A stretch of DNA of 64,000 bases from Capnocytophaga bilenii (GTDB taxonomy: Bacteria; Bacteroidota; Bacteroidia; Flavobacteriales; Flavobacteriaceae), in NCBI RefSeq assembly GCF_017565765.1, contig NZ_JAGDYP010000009.1, forward strand, positions 1 to 64,000, read 5' to 3'. The notes under the pieces were generated by a model that had not been told where the DNA came from, searched no databases, and saw nothing but the letters and a program-made list of their open reading frames with translations. This document shows, piece after piece, positions 1-6,240 of this stretch (position 1 is the first letter of the stretch; the number at the start of each line of letters is the position of its first letter). Position numbers and translations under genes: made by a program.

Positions 1-40
1 AATCTACGACTACATTTTTTGCAATTTCTAAATCATTCAT
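1..40 (-). CDS. 5' end of a small gene cut by the window edge (possible immunity gene)
   Basis: Only the first 13 codons are present, reading MNDLEIAKNVVVD. The ATG lies 12 bases after the stop of the coding fragment just upstream. The layout (orphan C-terminal tail, short gap, small gene beginning MND) repeats that of the 391-756 gene and its upstream fragment. By analogy with polymorphic-toxin cassettes this could be an immunity gene, but no family can be recognised from 13 residues. Confidence 0.4.
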   Translation of the reverse strand, partial: MNDLEIAKNVVVD

Positions 41-52
41 CTTTAATATATT

Positions 53-166
53 TTAGTGTGAATTTTCAAATTCTTTCGATAGTTTTTCTCCATTAGGTGC
101 TGTAGCAGTATAGGTTACTTTTGTTGGGCGTGTCCCTCCATTAGCATATTCAAACTCAATAGTAAT
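53..166 (-). pseudogene. orphan C-terminal tail of an unidentified protein
   Basis: A 37-codon open stretch, beginning ITIEFEYANGG and ending KEFENSH before TAA, has the alternating polar/hydrophobic look of real beta-rich protein. It has no start codon: upstream it runs straight into the hairpin repeat at 176-198 and then AT-rich repeats with stops. It is followed by a small gene. It may be the displaced C-terminal tip of a larger secreted or Rhs/CDI-like protein; that is inference from layout only. Confidence 0.4.
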
Positions 167-175
167 ACCCCCGCT

Positions 176-198
176 GGCGCGAGCTTGTAGCTCGTGCC
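176..198. repeat. dispersed hairpin repeat (copy 1 of 4)
   Basis: The arms GGCGCGAGCT and AGCTCGTGCC pair around TGT with one mismatch. Near-identical copies occur at 865-887, 37226-37248 and 44689-44711, each preceded by CCCCGCTG or CCCTGCTG. This is a REP-like element. Copies 1 and 2 abut orphan coding tails. Confidence 0.75.
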
Positions 199-247
199 CA
201 ATTCAAAATTCACAATTCAAAATTCAGAATTCAAAATTCATAATTTG
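199..247. repeat. AATTCAAAATTCA short-unit repeat array
   Basis: The sequence is built from 8-10 bp units such as AATTCAAA, AATTCAGA and AATTCACA. Similar arrays lie at 1010-1042, 2690-2724, 37392-37427, 57960-57998 and 63867-63893, often directly after GTCCCAC-type repeats. They form a composite intergenic repeat of this genome. Confidence 0.75.
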
Positions 248-355
248 CCAATTCCCCTCGCACTATTTAGAGCGCGTTATAGGCTTAAAAAACGCTTATC
301 TCTATGATGGGTTAAGGAATATAGTGGGGCAATTCTTTTGTATTATACTGATTAG
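248..355. repeat. ~107-bp dispersed repeat (copy 1 of 2)
   Basis: The block beginning CCAATTCCCCTCGCAC recurs at 2725-2832 with few differences (for example GCGCGTTATAGG versus GCGCATTATAGG). Both copies follow an AATTCAAAATTC array. The two direct copies bracket the region that holds the 121-aa gene and the IS110 element. Function unknown. Confidence 0.75.
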
Positions 356-390
356 TAAGTTGTTGTAATTTTAACAACATATCTGATACA

Positions 391-756
391 TTACCCTTTA
401 TAGTGATTTTTAAAATCAGTTGTTACCTCACACTCTCTTAGAAGGTAAGAACGTCCATCTGATAGAATAAAAGACTCCTTATCAATCCAGCCTACCAATA
501 TATGTAATAATTCAGCACTTCTTTTTAGTTGGTTTCGCCATCCTTCTATATCCAAATGATATTGGACAGAGAAAAACATATCTCCTTCAGGTGTTATTAT
601 GAAACAGCCATCTTCAACGACTCCCCCTTTTGTCGCTAATAAAGGCTTTTGTGCATTTACTATTTTGAAAAAATCATACTTCTCTGTTTTTTGTAAATAT
701 AGTATTTCTACACCTTCAATCTTTTCAAAACCTGATATTTTTACATAGTCATTCAT
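391..756 (-). CDS. hypothetical 121-aa protein (possible immunity protein)
   Basis: A 121-residue soluble protein without signal peptide or membrane segment, beginning MNDYVKISGFEKIEGV. It mixes beta-strand-like and helical stretches and contains two tryptophans. I do not recognise the family. Its ATG is one base after the TAG of an orphan C-terminal tail (758-853), and the truncated gene at 1-40 has the same arrangement and also starts MND. A small acidic protein directly behind a toxin-like tail is the usual layout of an immunity gene, so that role is plausible but unproven. Start chosen because of the tight coupling to the preceding stop. Confidence 0.6.
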   Translation of the reverse strand: MNDYVKISGFEKIEGVEILYLQKTEKYDFFKIVNAQKPLLATKGGVVEDGCFIITPEGDMFFSVQYHLDIEGWRNQLKRSAELLHILVGWIDKESFILSDGRSYLLRECEVTTDFKNHYKG

Positions 757-757
757 A

Positions 758-853
758 CTATTTTGTTATTTTAAATTGAAAATTAGTAATTCCTGTTTCT
801 TCAAAAATCTTTATATAATGATCTCTTAATTCTTTGGAGTTAGTATGATATAT
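758..853 (-). pseudogene. orphan C-terminal tail upstream of the 121-aa gene
   Basis: About 30 codons containing YHTNSKELRDHYIKIFEE and ending NFQFKITK before TAG read like genuine protein, but there is no start codon. Upstream it merges into the CCCCGCTGGC hairpin repeat (865-887). It is probably a remnant left when the repeat recombined into a longer gene. The stop is one base from the ATG of the 391-756 gene. Confidence 0.4.
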
Positions 854-864
854 TACCCCCCGCT

Positions 865-887
865 GGCGCAAGCTTGTAGCTTGTGCC
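865..887. repeat. dispersed hairpin repeat (copy 2 of 4)
   Basis: The arms GGCGCAAGCT and AGCTTGTGCC surround TGT. Compared with copy 1, both arms carry the compensating change (CGAGCT/AGCTCG to CAAGCT/AGCTTG), so pairing is kept. This argues that the hairpin itself is maintained. Confidence 0.75.
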
Positions 888-1101
888 CAATTCAAAATTC
901 ACAATTCTCTCTCTCCTACTTGTCCCATTTGTCCCACCCGTCCTACCAGTCCCATAATCGCCCATGTGGCTCACACCGTATAGCTCCCATAATTGCCCAC
1001 GCGTCCCGCAATTCAAAATTCAGAATTCAGAATTCACAATTCTCTCCCTGTCCTACCTGTCCCATTTGTCCCACTTGTCGCACAAGTCCCACTTGTCGCA
1101 C
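888..1101. repeat. GTCCCAC/AATTC repeat tract (target of the IS110 element)
   Basis: Degenerate units such as TTGTCCCAC, CCGTCCTAC and CAGTCCCA alternate with AATTCAAAATTC arrays. The same composite occurs near 37350-37427 and 57935-57998. The tract ends at the left junction of the IS110 element and resumes (CCGTCCCACAATTC) at 2682, so the element sits inside it. The 104-codon open frame over this tract is only translated repeat. Together with the tails and repeats above it accounts for the gene-poor 757-1260 stretch. Confidence 0.7.
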
Positions 1102-1260
1102 ATTCTATGTTAATATCCAAATTTTAAAAGGTATTTTTTTTGATTTTTTTGTATTTTAGAACAAATTTTTGCCCAAAACATCACCTATAGCCTAATTTAT
1201 TTAAGCTATTATTTTATTGTTATTCAAATATTTAAGAGTATTAATACACTCTTTTTTCTC

Positions 1261-2271
1261 TTATGCTACGGTAGCATATTTATATATGTCTACATAAGGA
1301 GTTCCTCTCTTGATTACTGCAAAAGCAATATTTACAAGTTTAAACTTTATGTTATTGCTTATCAGCAAAATATGCTTCCCTTGCTCTTTCTTCTTCTCAA
1401 AATATGCCTTTATTTGAGAGTTATATTTTTTAGCCGACTGAACCGCCATACTCAGCAAAGCCTTAACTTTTTTATTTGCAAAATGATTTACTTGAGTCTT
1501 TCCTCTTACCGACTTTCCCGAGCTATGTTCAAAGGGCGCTATTCCCGAATAGCAAGCAAATTTACGGCTATTTTTAAATTTAGTAAAGTTATGAGTAATC
1601 ATTACTAAATAAGCCGAAATTATAGTACCAATTCCCTTTATACTCTTCAATAAATCGCGATTCTTTTTCAATTCAGGATGCTCTTTAAAAACCCTTTCTA
1701 TTTCATTTTCAATAGCTTTTAGACTATTTTTAAGAGCTACTCTTGTTTGTTGATTTATTTTATGAACACTCTCATAAGCCTTGCTATTTACCCGTCCTTC
1801 ATTCTCTTGGGTCATTTTCAAACTTGTTATTGACTTTTGTATTTTTTCCCTTTCAGCAAAGAGAAGTTTAAGTTCCTGTATAGCTTCATCCGTTACCTTT
1901 GAAAGCACTATTTTATCAATATTTCTCAAGGCATAAAGAGCAATCATTTTAGCATCGGTTTTGTCATCTTTACCTCTAGTAATACCTTTAGATTTATTAA
2001 TTTCAAGAGCTGAAACCTCACTATAATAAGCATTTAGCTCAGAGAGCACTTCACCTAATTTGATTGAATACACCCCTGTATTTTCAAAACAAATAAGCGT
2101 TTGAGTCAGGTTGTAACCTAACCTTTCCAAATCCTTTACAATAGATTTAATGTTTTTAGGCTTATAGTCAATTACTTTTGAACCTAATACATTGCCATTT
2201 TTATCCACATAACAAATATCTAATTTGTCTTTGGATACATCAATTCCTGTAAAAAGAACATAGTTTTTCAT
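1261..2271 (-). CDS. IS110-family bridge-RNA-guided recombinase (transposase)
   Basis: This 336-residue protein has the two IS110 domains. The N-terminal RuvC-like DEDD domain shows D11 (GIDVSKD), E63 (CFENTGVY), and D103/D106 (KDDKTDA). The middle is a coiled coil. The C-terminal Transposase_20 domain contains IKGIGTIISA and FACYSGIAPFEHSSGKS, where S251 is the likely catalytic serine. Length is usual and no key residue is missing. In this family the tetramer brings donor and target DNA together under guidance of a bridge RNA; here the candidate RNA lies just upstream on the same strand. The start follows that RNA's 3' end by about 30 bases. Members of the family excise as circles and insert without target duplication. 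Confidence 0.93.
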   Translation of the reverse strand: MKNYVLFTGIDVSKDKLDICYVDKNGNVLGSKVIDYKPKNIKSIVKDLERLGYNLTQTLICFENTGVYSIKLGEVLSELNAYYSEVSALEINKSKGITRGKDDKTDAKMIALYALRNIDKIVLSKVTDEAIQELKLLFAEREKIQKSITSLKMTQENEGRVNSKAYESVHKINQQTRVALKNSLKAIENEIERVFKEHPELKKNRDLLKSIKGIGTIISAYLVMITHNFTKFKNSRKFACYSGIAPFEHSSGKSVRGKTQVNHFANKKVKALLSMAVQSAKKYNSQIKAYFEKKKEQGKHILLISNNIKFKLVNIAFAVIKRGTPYVDIYKYATVA

Positions 2272-2299
2272 TTTCTAAATATGATTATTGATATTAAAA

Positions 2300-2490
2300 A
2301 TAAGCCTTTGCTTCTAAAGTCTTTATTAGACCCTAACGTCTACCATTCTATTTAAAAATAAGGCTTTAAATCAAAGAATTGGCAGAGGACTAATGTGAGA
2401 CATAAGACGTTATCTTAACCCGTCCTCCTAGTTCACCTCTGTTACTTCTTTGAAATATAAAAATACTATTTTTCTTTTATATTAGGATAT
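2300..2490 (-). ncRNA. predicted IS110 bridge RNA (unit B, recombinase-proximal)
   Basis: On the minus strand there are three stem-loops in order. SL1 is 2482-2475 with 2462-2455. The target-binding hairpin has stems CAAAGAA/TTCTTTG and CAGAGG/CCTCTG, apical stem TAAGA/TCTTA, and a large internal loop. The donor-binding hairpin has stem AAGCCTT/AAGGCTT, an inner stem, apical stem TAGAC/GTCTA, and internal loop TAGAATGG plus ATAAAGAC. The guides match the element: GGACGGGT equals the flank beyond 2680 (8/8), TGTCTCACATT matches 1094-1104 (10/11), TAGAATG equals the right end at 1107-1101 (7/7), and TAAAGAC equals 2675-2681 (7/7). Strand polarity agrees with the IS621 rules. Length about 190 nt. 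Hand folding only. Confidence 0.8.
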
Positions 2491-2496
2491 TATTTT

Positions 2497-2526
2497 CAAA
2501 AATATTTTATAACTTTGCATTTCAAA
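2497..2526 (-). promoter_or_regulatory. internal Bacteroidota-type promoter for bridge RNA unit B and recombinase
   Basis: TATTTTTG (2504-2497) fits TAnnTTTG, with TTTG (2526-2523) 18 bases upstream. Transcription would begin near 2490, just before SL1 of unit B, and could continue into the recombinase gene. Confidence 0.5.
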
Positions 2527-2536
2527 TCAATTCCAG

Positions 2537-2663
2537 CCCTGATTGTTCAAGTCTTTATTTACCATTCTATTTTGAAAATCAGGGTATTCAAAGAACGGGC
2601 AGAGGCAGAATGAACAGACTTTTATTCTCCTCTGCTTTTCTTTGAAAATAACTTCTTATTTTC
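2537..2663 (-). ncRNA. second bridge-RNA-like unit (unit A), apical loops reduced
   Basis: It has the same order of elements as unit B: an 8-bp hairpin GAAAATAA/TTATTTTC with a GAAG loop (2663-2644), a hairpin with stems CAAAGAA/TTCTTTG and GCAGAGG/CCTCTGC (2644-2589), and a hairpin CCCTGATT/AATCAGGG with inner TTCAA/TTGAA (2584-2537). The last loop keeps both donor guides, AATAGAATGG and AATAAAGAC, while the stem sequences differ completely from unit B. The apical hairpin between the guides is missing. The loop of the target-binding hairpin is half the size of that in unit B. It could be a degenerate copy, an alternative guide RNA or a decoy. Confidence 0.6.
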
Positions 2664-2669
2664 AGGGTG

Positions 2670-2676
2670 CAAAGTA
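2670..2676 (-). promoter_or_regulatory. -7-like half of a promoter completed on the excised circle
   Basis: TACTTTG lies directly inside the left end of the element. In the linear insertion no good -33 box precedes it. On a circle with the two ends joined at GT, TTTG from the right end (near 1120) would sit 21 bases upstream, close to the TTTG-N19-21-TAnnTTTG spacing of Bacteroidota promoters. Transcription would start about at SL1 of unit A. Confidence 0.45.
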
Positions 2677-2724
2677 AAGACCCGTCCCACAATTCAAAAT
2701 TCAGAATTCACAATTCAGAATTTA

Positions 2725-2832
2725 CCAATTCCCCTCGCACTATTTAGAGCGCATTATAGGCTTAAAAAATGCTTATCTCTATGGTGGATAAAGAAAAATA
2801 GTGGGCAGCTATTTTGTATTGATTGTTAATGA
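2725..2832. repeat. ~107-bp dispersed repeat (copy 2 of 2)
   Basis: Second copy of the block at 248-355, again preceded by an AATTCAAAATTC array. Several substitutions but the same length. Confidence 0.75.
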
Positions 2833-2855
2833 AATAAAATTTTTGAGGTGTCTAT

Positions 2856-3245
2856 TTAGCTACATACTAATTGACTTTGGGAAATGGGAGAACGCTCTAC
2901 AATTCTTTTTATTAATTTGTTAAAAATAGTATCTTTGCTCTGTGAGCGATTAATTCTAAAACTGTATTCCGCTAAATAGCGGTCTATGTTAAACTCTGAT
3001 ACCCAAGAATATATACCTCTTATCCAAGATTTTACTTGGTGTATTTCCTTCCTCTTTTCCCTCCTATGGTAAATTCATCAACCTAAACGCTATCATTCAT
3101 TTTGTGCGATTCACTGGATTTCATAGCTTCACGGACAACAATACCCTTTTTCCCATTTTATGGAAGTTAAGTATTCTTCGCAATCTAAGTCTGTTTTAAA
3201 GCGTTCAGTAAACTCTAAGAGGCTTTGTCCCTTAAATAATTCCAT
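2856..3245 (-). pseudogene. decayed IS1595 (ISXO2-like) transposase
   Basis: The minus strand opens with a plausible start (MELFKGQSLLEFTERF) and the first part of the zinc-ribbon region (SIKWEKGYCCP), then a stop. In other frames it continues with a remnant of the DDE core (VDEFTIGGKRGRK) and a C-terminal end typical of ISXO2 transposases (FNIDRYLAEYSFRINRSQ, running to LVCS and a stop at 2856). About 390 bp remain of a gene usually near 900 bp, with an internal deletion, stops and frameshifts. A TATATTTG promoter box precedes it (3274-3267). Not functional. Confidence 0.8.
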
Positions 3246-3336
3246 AATACATTAATTTTCAGAGTGCAAATATATGAAATTATTTCGGCACCTCAAATAA
3301 TGTTTAATGAACAAGTTTTAGTCGCTTATCCTTCGC

Positions 3337-3490
3337 TTACTTTCCCCTTACTTTCCCCTTACTTTCCCCTTACTTTCCCCTTACTTTCCTCTTACTTTCC
3401 CCTTACTTTCCCCTTACTTTCCCCTTACTTTCCCCTTACTTTCCTCTTACTTTCCTCTTACCTTCCCCTTACCTTCCCCTTACCTTCCCT
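3337..3490 (+). repeat. 11-bp tandem repeat, about 14 copies (TTACTTTCCCC)
   Basis: Units of TTACTTTCCCC run head to tail, with variants TTACTTTCCTC and TTACCTTCCCC in the later copies. The strand bias is extreme (one strand C/T only). It lies upstream of thyA. The 92-codon frame covering it (a repeating LTFPLLS pattern) is an artefact. A second 11-bp-unit array of different sequence is at 63902-63955. Confidence 0.9.
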
Positions 3491-3573
3491 CAATTTAACA
3501 ACTAATTACTTTTGCGGTTTATGTCTAATGCCTAAGGACTAATCACTAACAGCTAAATATAATAATTATTTCC

Positions 3574-3581
3574 TATCTTTG
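3574..3581 (+). promoter_or_regulatory. thyA promoter -7 box
   Basis: TATCTTTG fits TAnnTTTG and lies 21 bases before the thyA ATG, giving a short leader. Confidence 0.55.
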
Positions 3582-3602
3582 CGCCCTATTTAGAAAAATA
3601 CA

Positions 3603-4427
3603 ATGACTTCATATCACGATTTATTGCGCCATATTCTCGATAATGGCTATTCAAAAGATGACCGTACTGGTACGGGTACTACGAGCGTTTTTGGTTACCA
3701 AATGCGTTTCAACCTCAATGAAGGTTTCCCGCTGCTTACTACCAAAAAAATTCACCTCAAATCGGTGATTTACGAATTGTTGTGGTTCCTGAAAGGCGAT
3801 ACAAATATCAAATACCTTACCGATCACGGGGTGCGTATCTGGAACGAATGGGCTGACCCTAACGGGGACTTAGGTCCTGTGTACGGTACGCAATGGCGCA
3901 ACTGGAACGGCGAGGCTATCGACCAAATAAAACAGGTGCTCGACACCCTGCAACACAACCCCGAAAGCAGGCGCATTATCGTTTCGGCTTGGAACCCTTC
4001 GGTATTGCCCGATAATGGCAAATCGTTTGCTGAAAATGTAGCCAATGGCAAAGCTGCCTTGCCTCCTTGCCACGCGCTATTTCAGTTTTATGTAGCCGAT
4101 GGCAAACTATCGTGTCAGCTATACCAGCGCAGTGCCGATGTGTTTTTGGGAGTGCCTTTCAACATCGCCTCTTATGCACTCCTTACGATGATGATTGCCC
4201 AAGTATGCCAATTGCAATTAGGTGATTTTGTGCATACTTTTGGCGATGTTCATATTTACAATAACCACCGCGAGCAAGTAGCCTTACAGCTAAGTCGTAC
4301 TCCACGCCCCTTGCCTACAATGCACCTAAACCCCAAAATTACTGATCTTTTTGCCTTCGGTTATGACGATTTTCGCTTAGAAGGTTACGACCCTTACCCT
4401 GCTATTAAGGCTGAGGTATCGGTGTAA
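3603..4427 (+). CDS. thyA: thymidylate synthase
   Basis: Converts dUMP to dTMP using methylene-tetrahydrofolate. The 274-residue protein is of normal length for the ThyA family. Visible motifs: the phosphate-binding region DDRTGTGT (residues 19-26), [31 protein letters not shown], the catalytic cysteine C156 in [29 protein letters not shown], and the C-terminal [15 protein letters not shown]. No dihydrofolate reductase gene follows, although the two are often adjacent. A TAnnTTTG promoter box at 3574 supports transcription as a separate unit. The downstream gene begins 115 bases later. Confidence 0.97.
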   Translation: MTSYHDLLRHILDNGYSKDDRTGTGTTSVFGYQMRFNLNEGFPLLTTKKIHLKSVIYELLWFLKGDTNIKYLTDHGVRIWNEWADPNGDLGPVYGTQWRNWNGEAIDQIKQVLDTLQHNPESRRIIVSAWNPSVLPDNGKSFAENVANGKAALPPCHALFQFYVADGKLSCQLYQRSADVFLGVPFNIASYALLTMMIAQVCQLQLGDFVHTFGDVHIYNNHREQVALQLSRTPRPLPTMHLNPKITDLFAFGYDDFRLEGYDPYPAIKAEVSV

Positions 4428-4541
4428 TGAAGTGACAATGTAGTAATAAACGTTAAATTTTTGTTAAATAATAATGAAAGGTTGGCTATGTGGCTTTTTT
4501 TTCTTTCATTTGTGGCATTATTCTAACAAATTACTACAGCA

Positions 4542-5693
4542 ATGAAAAAGATTTGCACTTTTATTCTCAGTTTGGTAGTGTTACCAAGCCTTTTTGCGCA
4601 ATTTACTACTGAATCTTTCTCTTCGGGAAAGATGGAACGCAAACAAAAAATAGGTATTTACAAGCCGAGCAATTATTCCGACAAACAGAGCTATCCGCTA
4701 ATAGTGGTGCTGAATGCCGAAACACTTATGGAGCCTATCATCTCGATGGTGCGTTACTACGAACAATTCAAGGAGATGCCTAAATGTATAGTGGTAGGGG
4801 TATTTGATGCGAAATTAGACGATGTGGCGATTATTGATGAGGTAGCGCGCCCGATGAACGAATCGGCGAGGTTTTTTGAATTTGTATCTAATGAATTGGT
4901 GCCTTACATACAGGGGAAATTTCCGATAGCGGGGCTTAAAGGAATTGTGGCTTCTGAAGAGGCTGCCTTTCTTATCAACTATTATCTGCTTGCCGAAAAG
5001 CCTGTGTTCAATATGTACGTAAGCTTAAACCCTACAACTATCCCTCGTATGGGTGAACAGTTTGCTGAGGTTTTTGCTACGGGGTTTAAGAAGCGTATTT
5101 TTTACTATATGGCAACCCCAGGTGTGGAAAACCAACTGAATTACGAAACGGCTACGCGTTTTGAAAAAGCGATGCGCTCTACAGCGGCTCACGAATCGGT
5201 AGAGTATCATTTTTCGGATATGAAAAATATGACTGTAAACGCTTCTAAATTAGTAGCTTTGGCAGAGGCACTCGACCTTTGTTTTGATGTGTATAAACCC
5301 ATTGGAGGCAAGGAATACAAGACCAAAATGGAAACGCTGAGCACAGGAATATTTGAATACTTAGAGAAAAAATACAATACCATTGAAGAGTATTTCGGCA
5401 TTAAGAAAAAACCTTCTCTTAACGATATTTTGGCAGACTATACGGCTATAAAAAGTGCTGCTGACTGGGAGTCGCTAAAGAAATTATCTAAATACGTGGA
5501 GGAAAATGGCTATGACAAAACGGCTATGCCTCAGTTTTTTATGGCGGAATACTACGAAAAAACAAGTGACTTTAAAAAGGCTTTAAAAGCTTATCAGAAA
5601 TCATATACACAGCCTGATGTCGATTTTATCAACGGTGATTTGATTACCGAGCGTATCAACCGTATGAAATCGGCAGGAGGTGGAAAAAAATAA
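4542..5693 (+). CDS. exported putative-esterase-like alpha/beta-hydrolase protein
   Basis: 383 residues with a signal peptide (MKKICTFILSLVVLPSLFAQ). The N-terminal two thirds look like the Esterase_PF00756 fold: QSYPLIVVLNAETLMEP, a PKCIVVGVFD strand, and a segment IAGLKGIVASEEAAFL where the nucleophile elbow should be. The usual G-x-S-x-G is not intact (VASEEA lacks both glycines), so activity is doubtful. The C-terminal 80 residues are helical, with a TPR-like unit (FFMAEYYEKTSDFKKALKAYQKSY). It ends 3 bases before rfbC, with which it is probably co-transcribed. Substrate unknown. Confidence 0.75.
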   Translation: MKKICTFILSLVVLPSLFAQFTTESFSSGKMERKQKIGIYKPSNYSDKQSYPLIVVLNAETLMEPIISMVRYYEQFKEMPKCIVVGVFDAKLDDVAIIDEVARPMNESARFFEFVSNELVPYIQGKFPIAGLKGIVASEEAAFLINYYLLAEKPVFNMYVSLNPTTIPRMGEQFAEVFATGFKKRIFYYMATPGVENQLNYETATRFEKAMRSTAAHESVEYHFSDMKNMTVNASKLVALAEALDLCFDVYKPIGGKEYKTKMETLSTGIFEYLEKKYNTIEEYFGIKKKPSLNDILADYTAIKSAADWESLKKLSKYVEENGYDKTAMPQFFMAEYYEKTSDFKKALKAYQKSYTQPDVDFINGDLITERINRMKSAGGGKK

Positions 5694-5696
5694 CCT

Positions 5697-6239
5697 ATGA
5701 ACGTAATAAAAACTAAAATTGAGGGGGTGGTAATTATAGAACCCCGTGTGTTTCGCGATGACCGCGGATACTTTTTTGAATCGTTTTCACAACAGCGATT
5801 CAACGAGCTGGTAGCTCCTGTTACTTTTGTACAAGACAATGAGTCACGCTCTACCTATGGGGTATTGCGTGGCTTACACTTTCAGAAACCGCCCTATGCA
5901 CAATCTAAATTGGTGCGCGTAGTAAAAGGGGTAGTATTGGATGTGGCAGTAGATTTGCGTAAAGATTCGCCTACCTTTGGGCAATACGAACAGGTATTGC
6001 TAAGCGAGGATAACAAGCGTCAGTTTTTTATTCCGCAGGGGTTAGCACACGGCTTTGTTGTGCTGAGCCCAGAGGCTGTATTTCAGTATAAATGTGATAA
6101 TTACTACGCACCGCAAGCTGAAGGAAGCGTGCGCTGGGACGACCCGCAAATAAACATCAATTGGCAATTGCCTTTGGGCGATATCCTCCTCTCTGAAAAA
6201 GATAAAAAAGCACCACTACTTGCAGAACTAACATTTTGA
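5697..6239 (+). CDS. rfbC: dTDP-4-dehydrorhamnose 3,5-epimerase
   Basis: Catalyses the third step of dTDP-L-rhamnose synthesis. It is a 180-residue cupin protein with diagnostic sequences: PRVFRDDRGYFFESF (18-32), GVLRGLHFQ with catalytic H61, VVKGVVLDVAVDLRKDSPTFG, and FFIPQGLAHGFVVLS. Full length. The rest of the rhamnose pathway (rfbA, rfbB, rfbD) is not in the window, so this copy is separated from its partners. It sits between two exported proteins with 3-base and 1-base spacings, suggesting one operon. Confidence 0.95.
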   Translation: MNVIKTKIEGVVIIEPRVFRDDRGYFFESFSQQRFNELVAPVTFVQDNESRSTYGVLRGLHFQKPPYAQSKLVRVVKGVVLDVAVDLRKDSPTFGQYEQVLLSEDNKRQFFIPQGLAHGFVVLSPEAVFQYKCDNYYAPQAEGSVRWDDPQININWQLPLGDILLSEKDKKAPLLAELTF

Positions 6240-6240
6240 T

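Larger units (their letters stand above)
1102..2681 (-). mobile_element. complete IS110-family insertion sequence, 1580 bp, AC core
   Basis: Boundaries are inferred from guide matches. The left junction reads CTTGTCGC-AC-ATTCTA (core 1100-1101) and the right junction GTAAAG-AC-CCGTCC (core 2680-2681). Removing one core and the interior restores CTTGTCGCACCCGTCCCAC, a normal unit of the surrounding repeat. There are no inverted terminal repeats and no longer target duplication, as expected for IS110. Contents in minus-strand order: two bridge-RNA-like units (2663-2537 and 2490-2300), the recombinase gene, and a ~159-bp non-coding right end. The open recombinase frame and matching guides suggest a recent, possibly active element. 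Confidence 0.8.

Noticed and set aside
845-1159. 104-codon plus-strand open frame
   Set aside because: It translates GTCCCAC and AATTC repeats and runs across the IS110 junction.
2510-2517. plus-strand TAACTTTG as a promoter for an antisense RNA over unit A
   Set aside because: It fits the -7 box but has no TTTG at the right distance upstream; kept only as a possibility.
3337-3490. possible CRISPR array
   Set aside because: Units are 11 bp and contiguous, with no unique spacers and no cas genes in the window. The same holds for 63902-63955.
3264-3542. 92-codon plus-strand open frame
   Set aside because: It is the translation of the TTACTTTCCCC tandem array; the protein is a repeating LTFPLLS pattern with no gene-like start signals.
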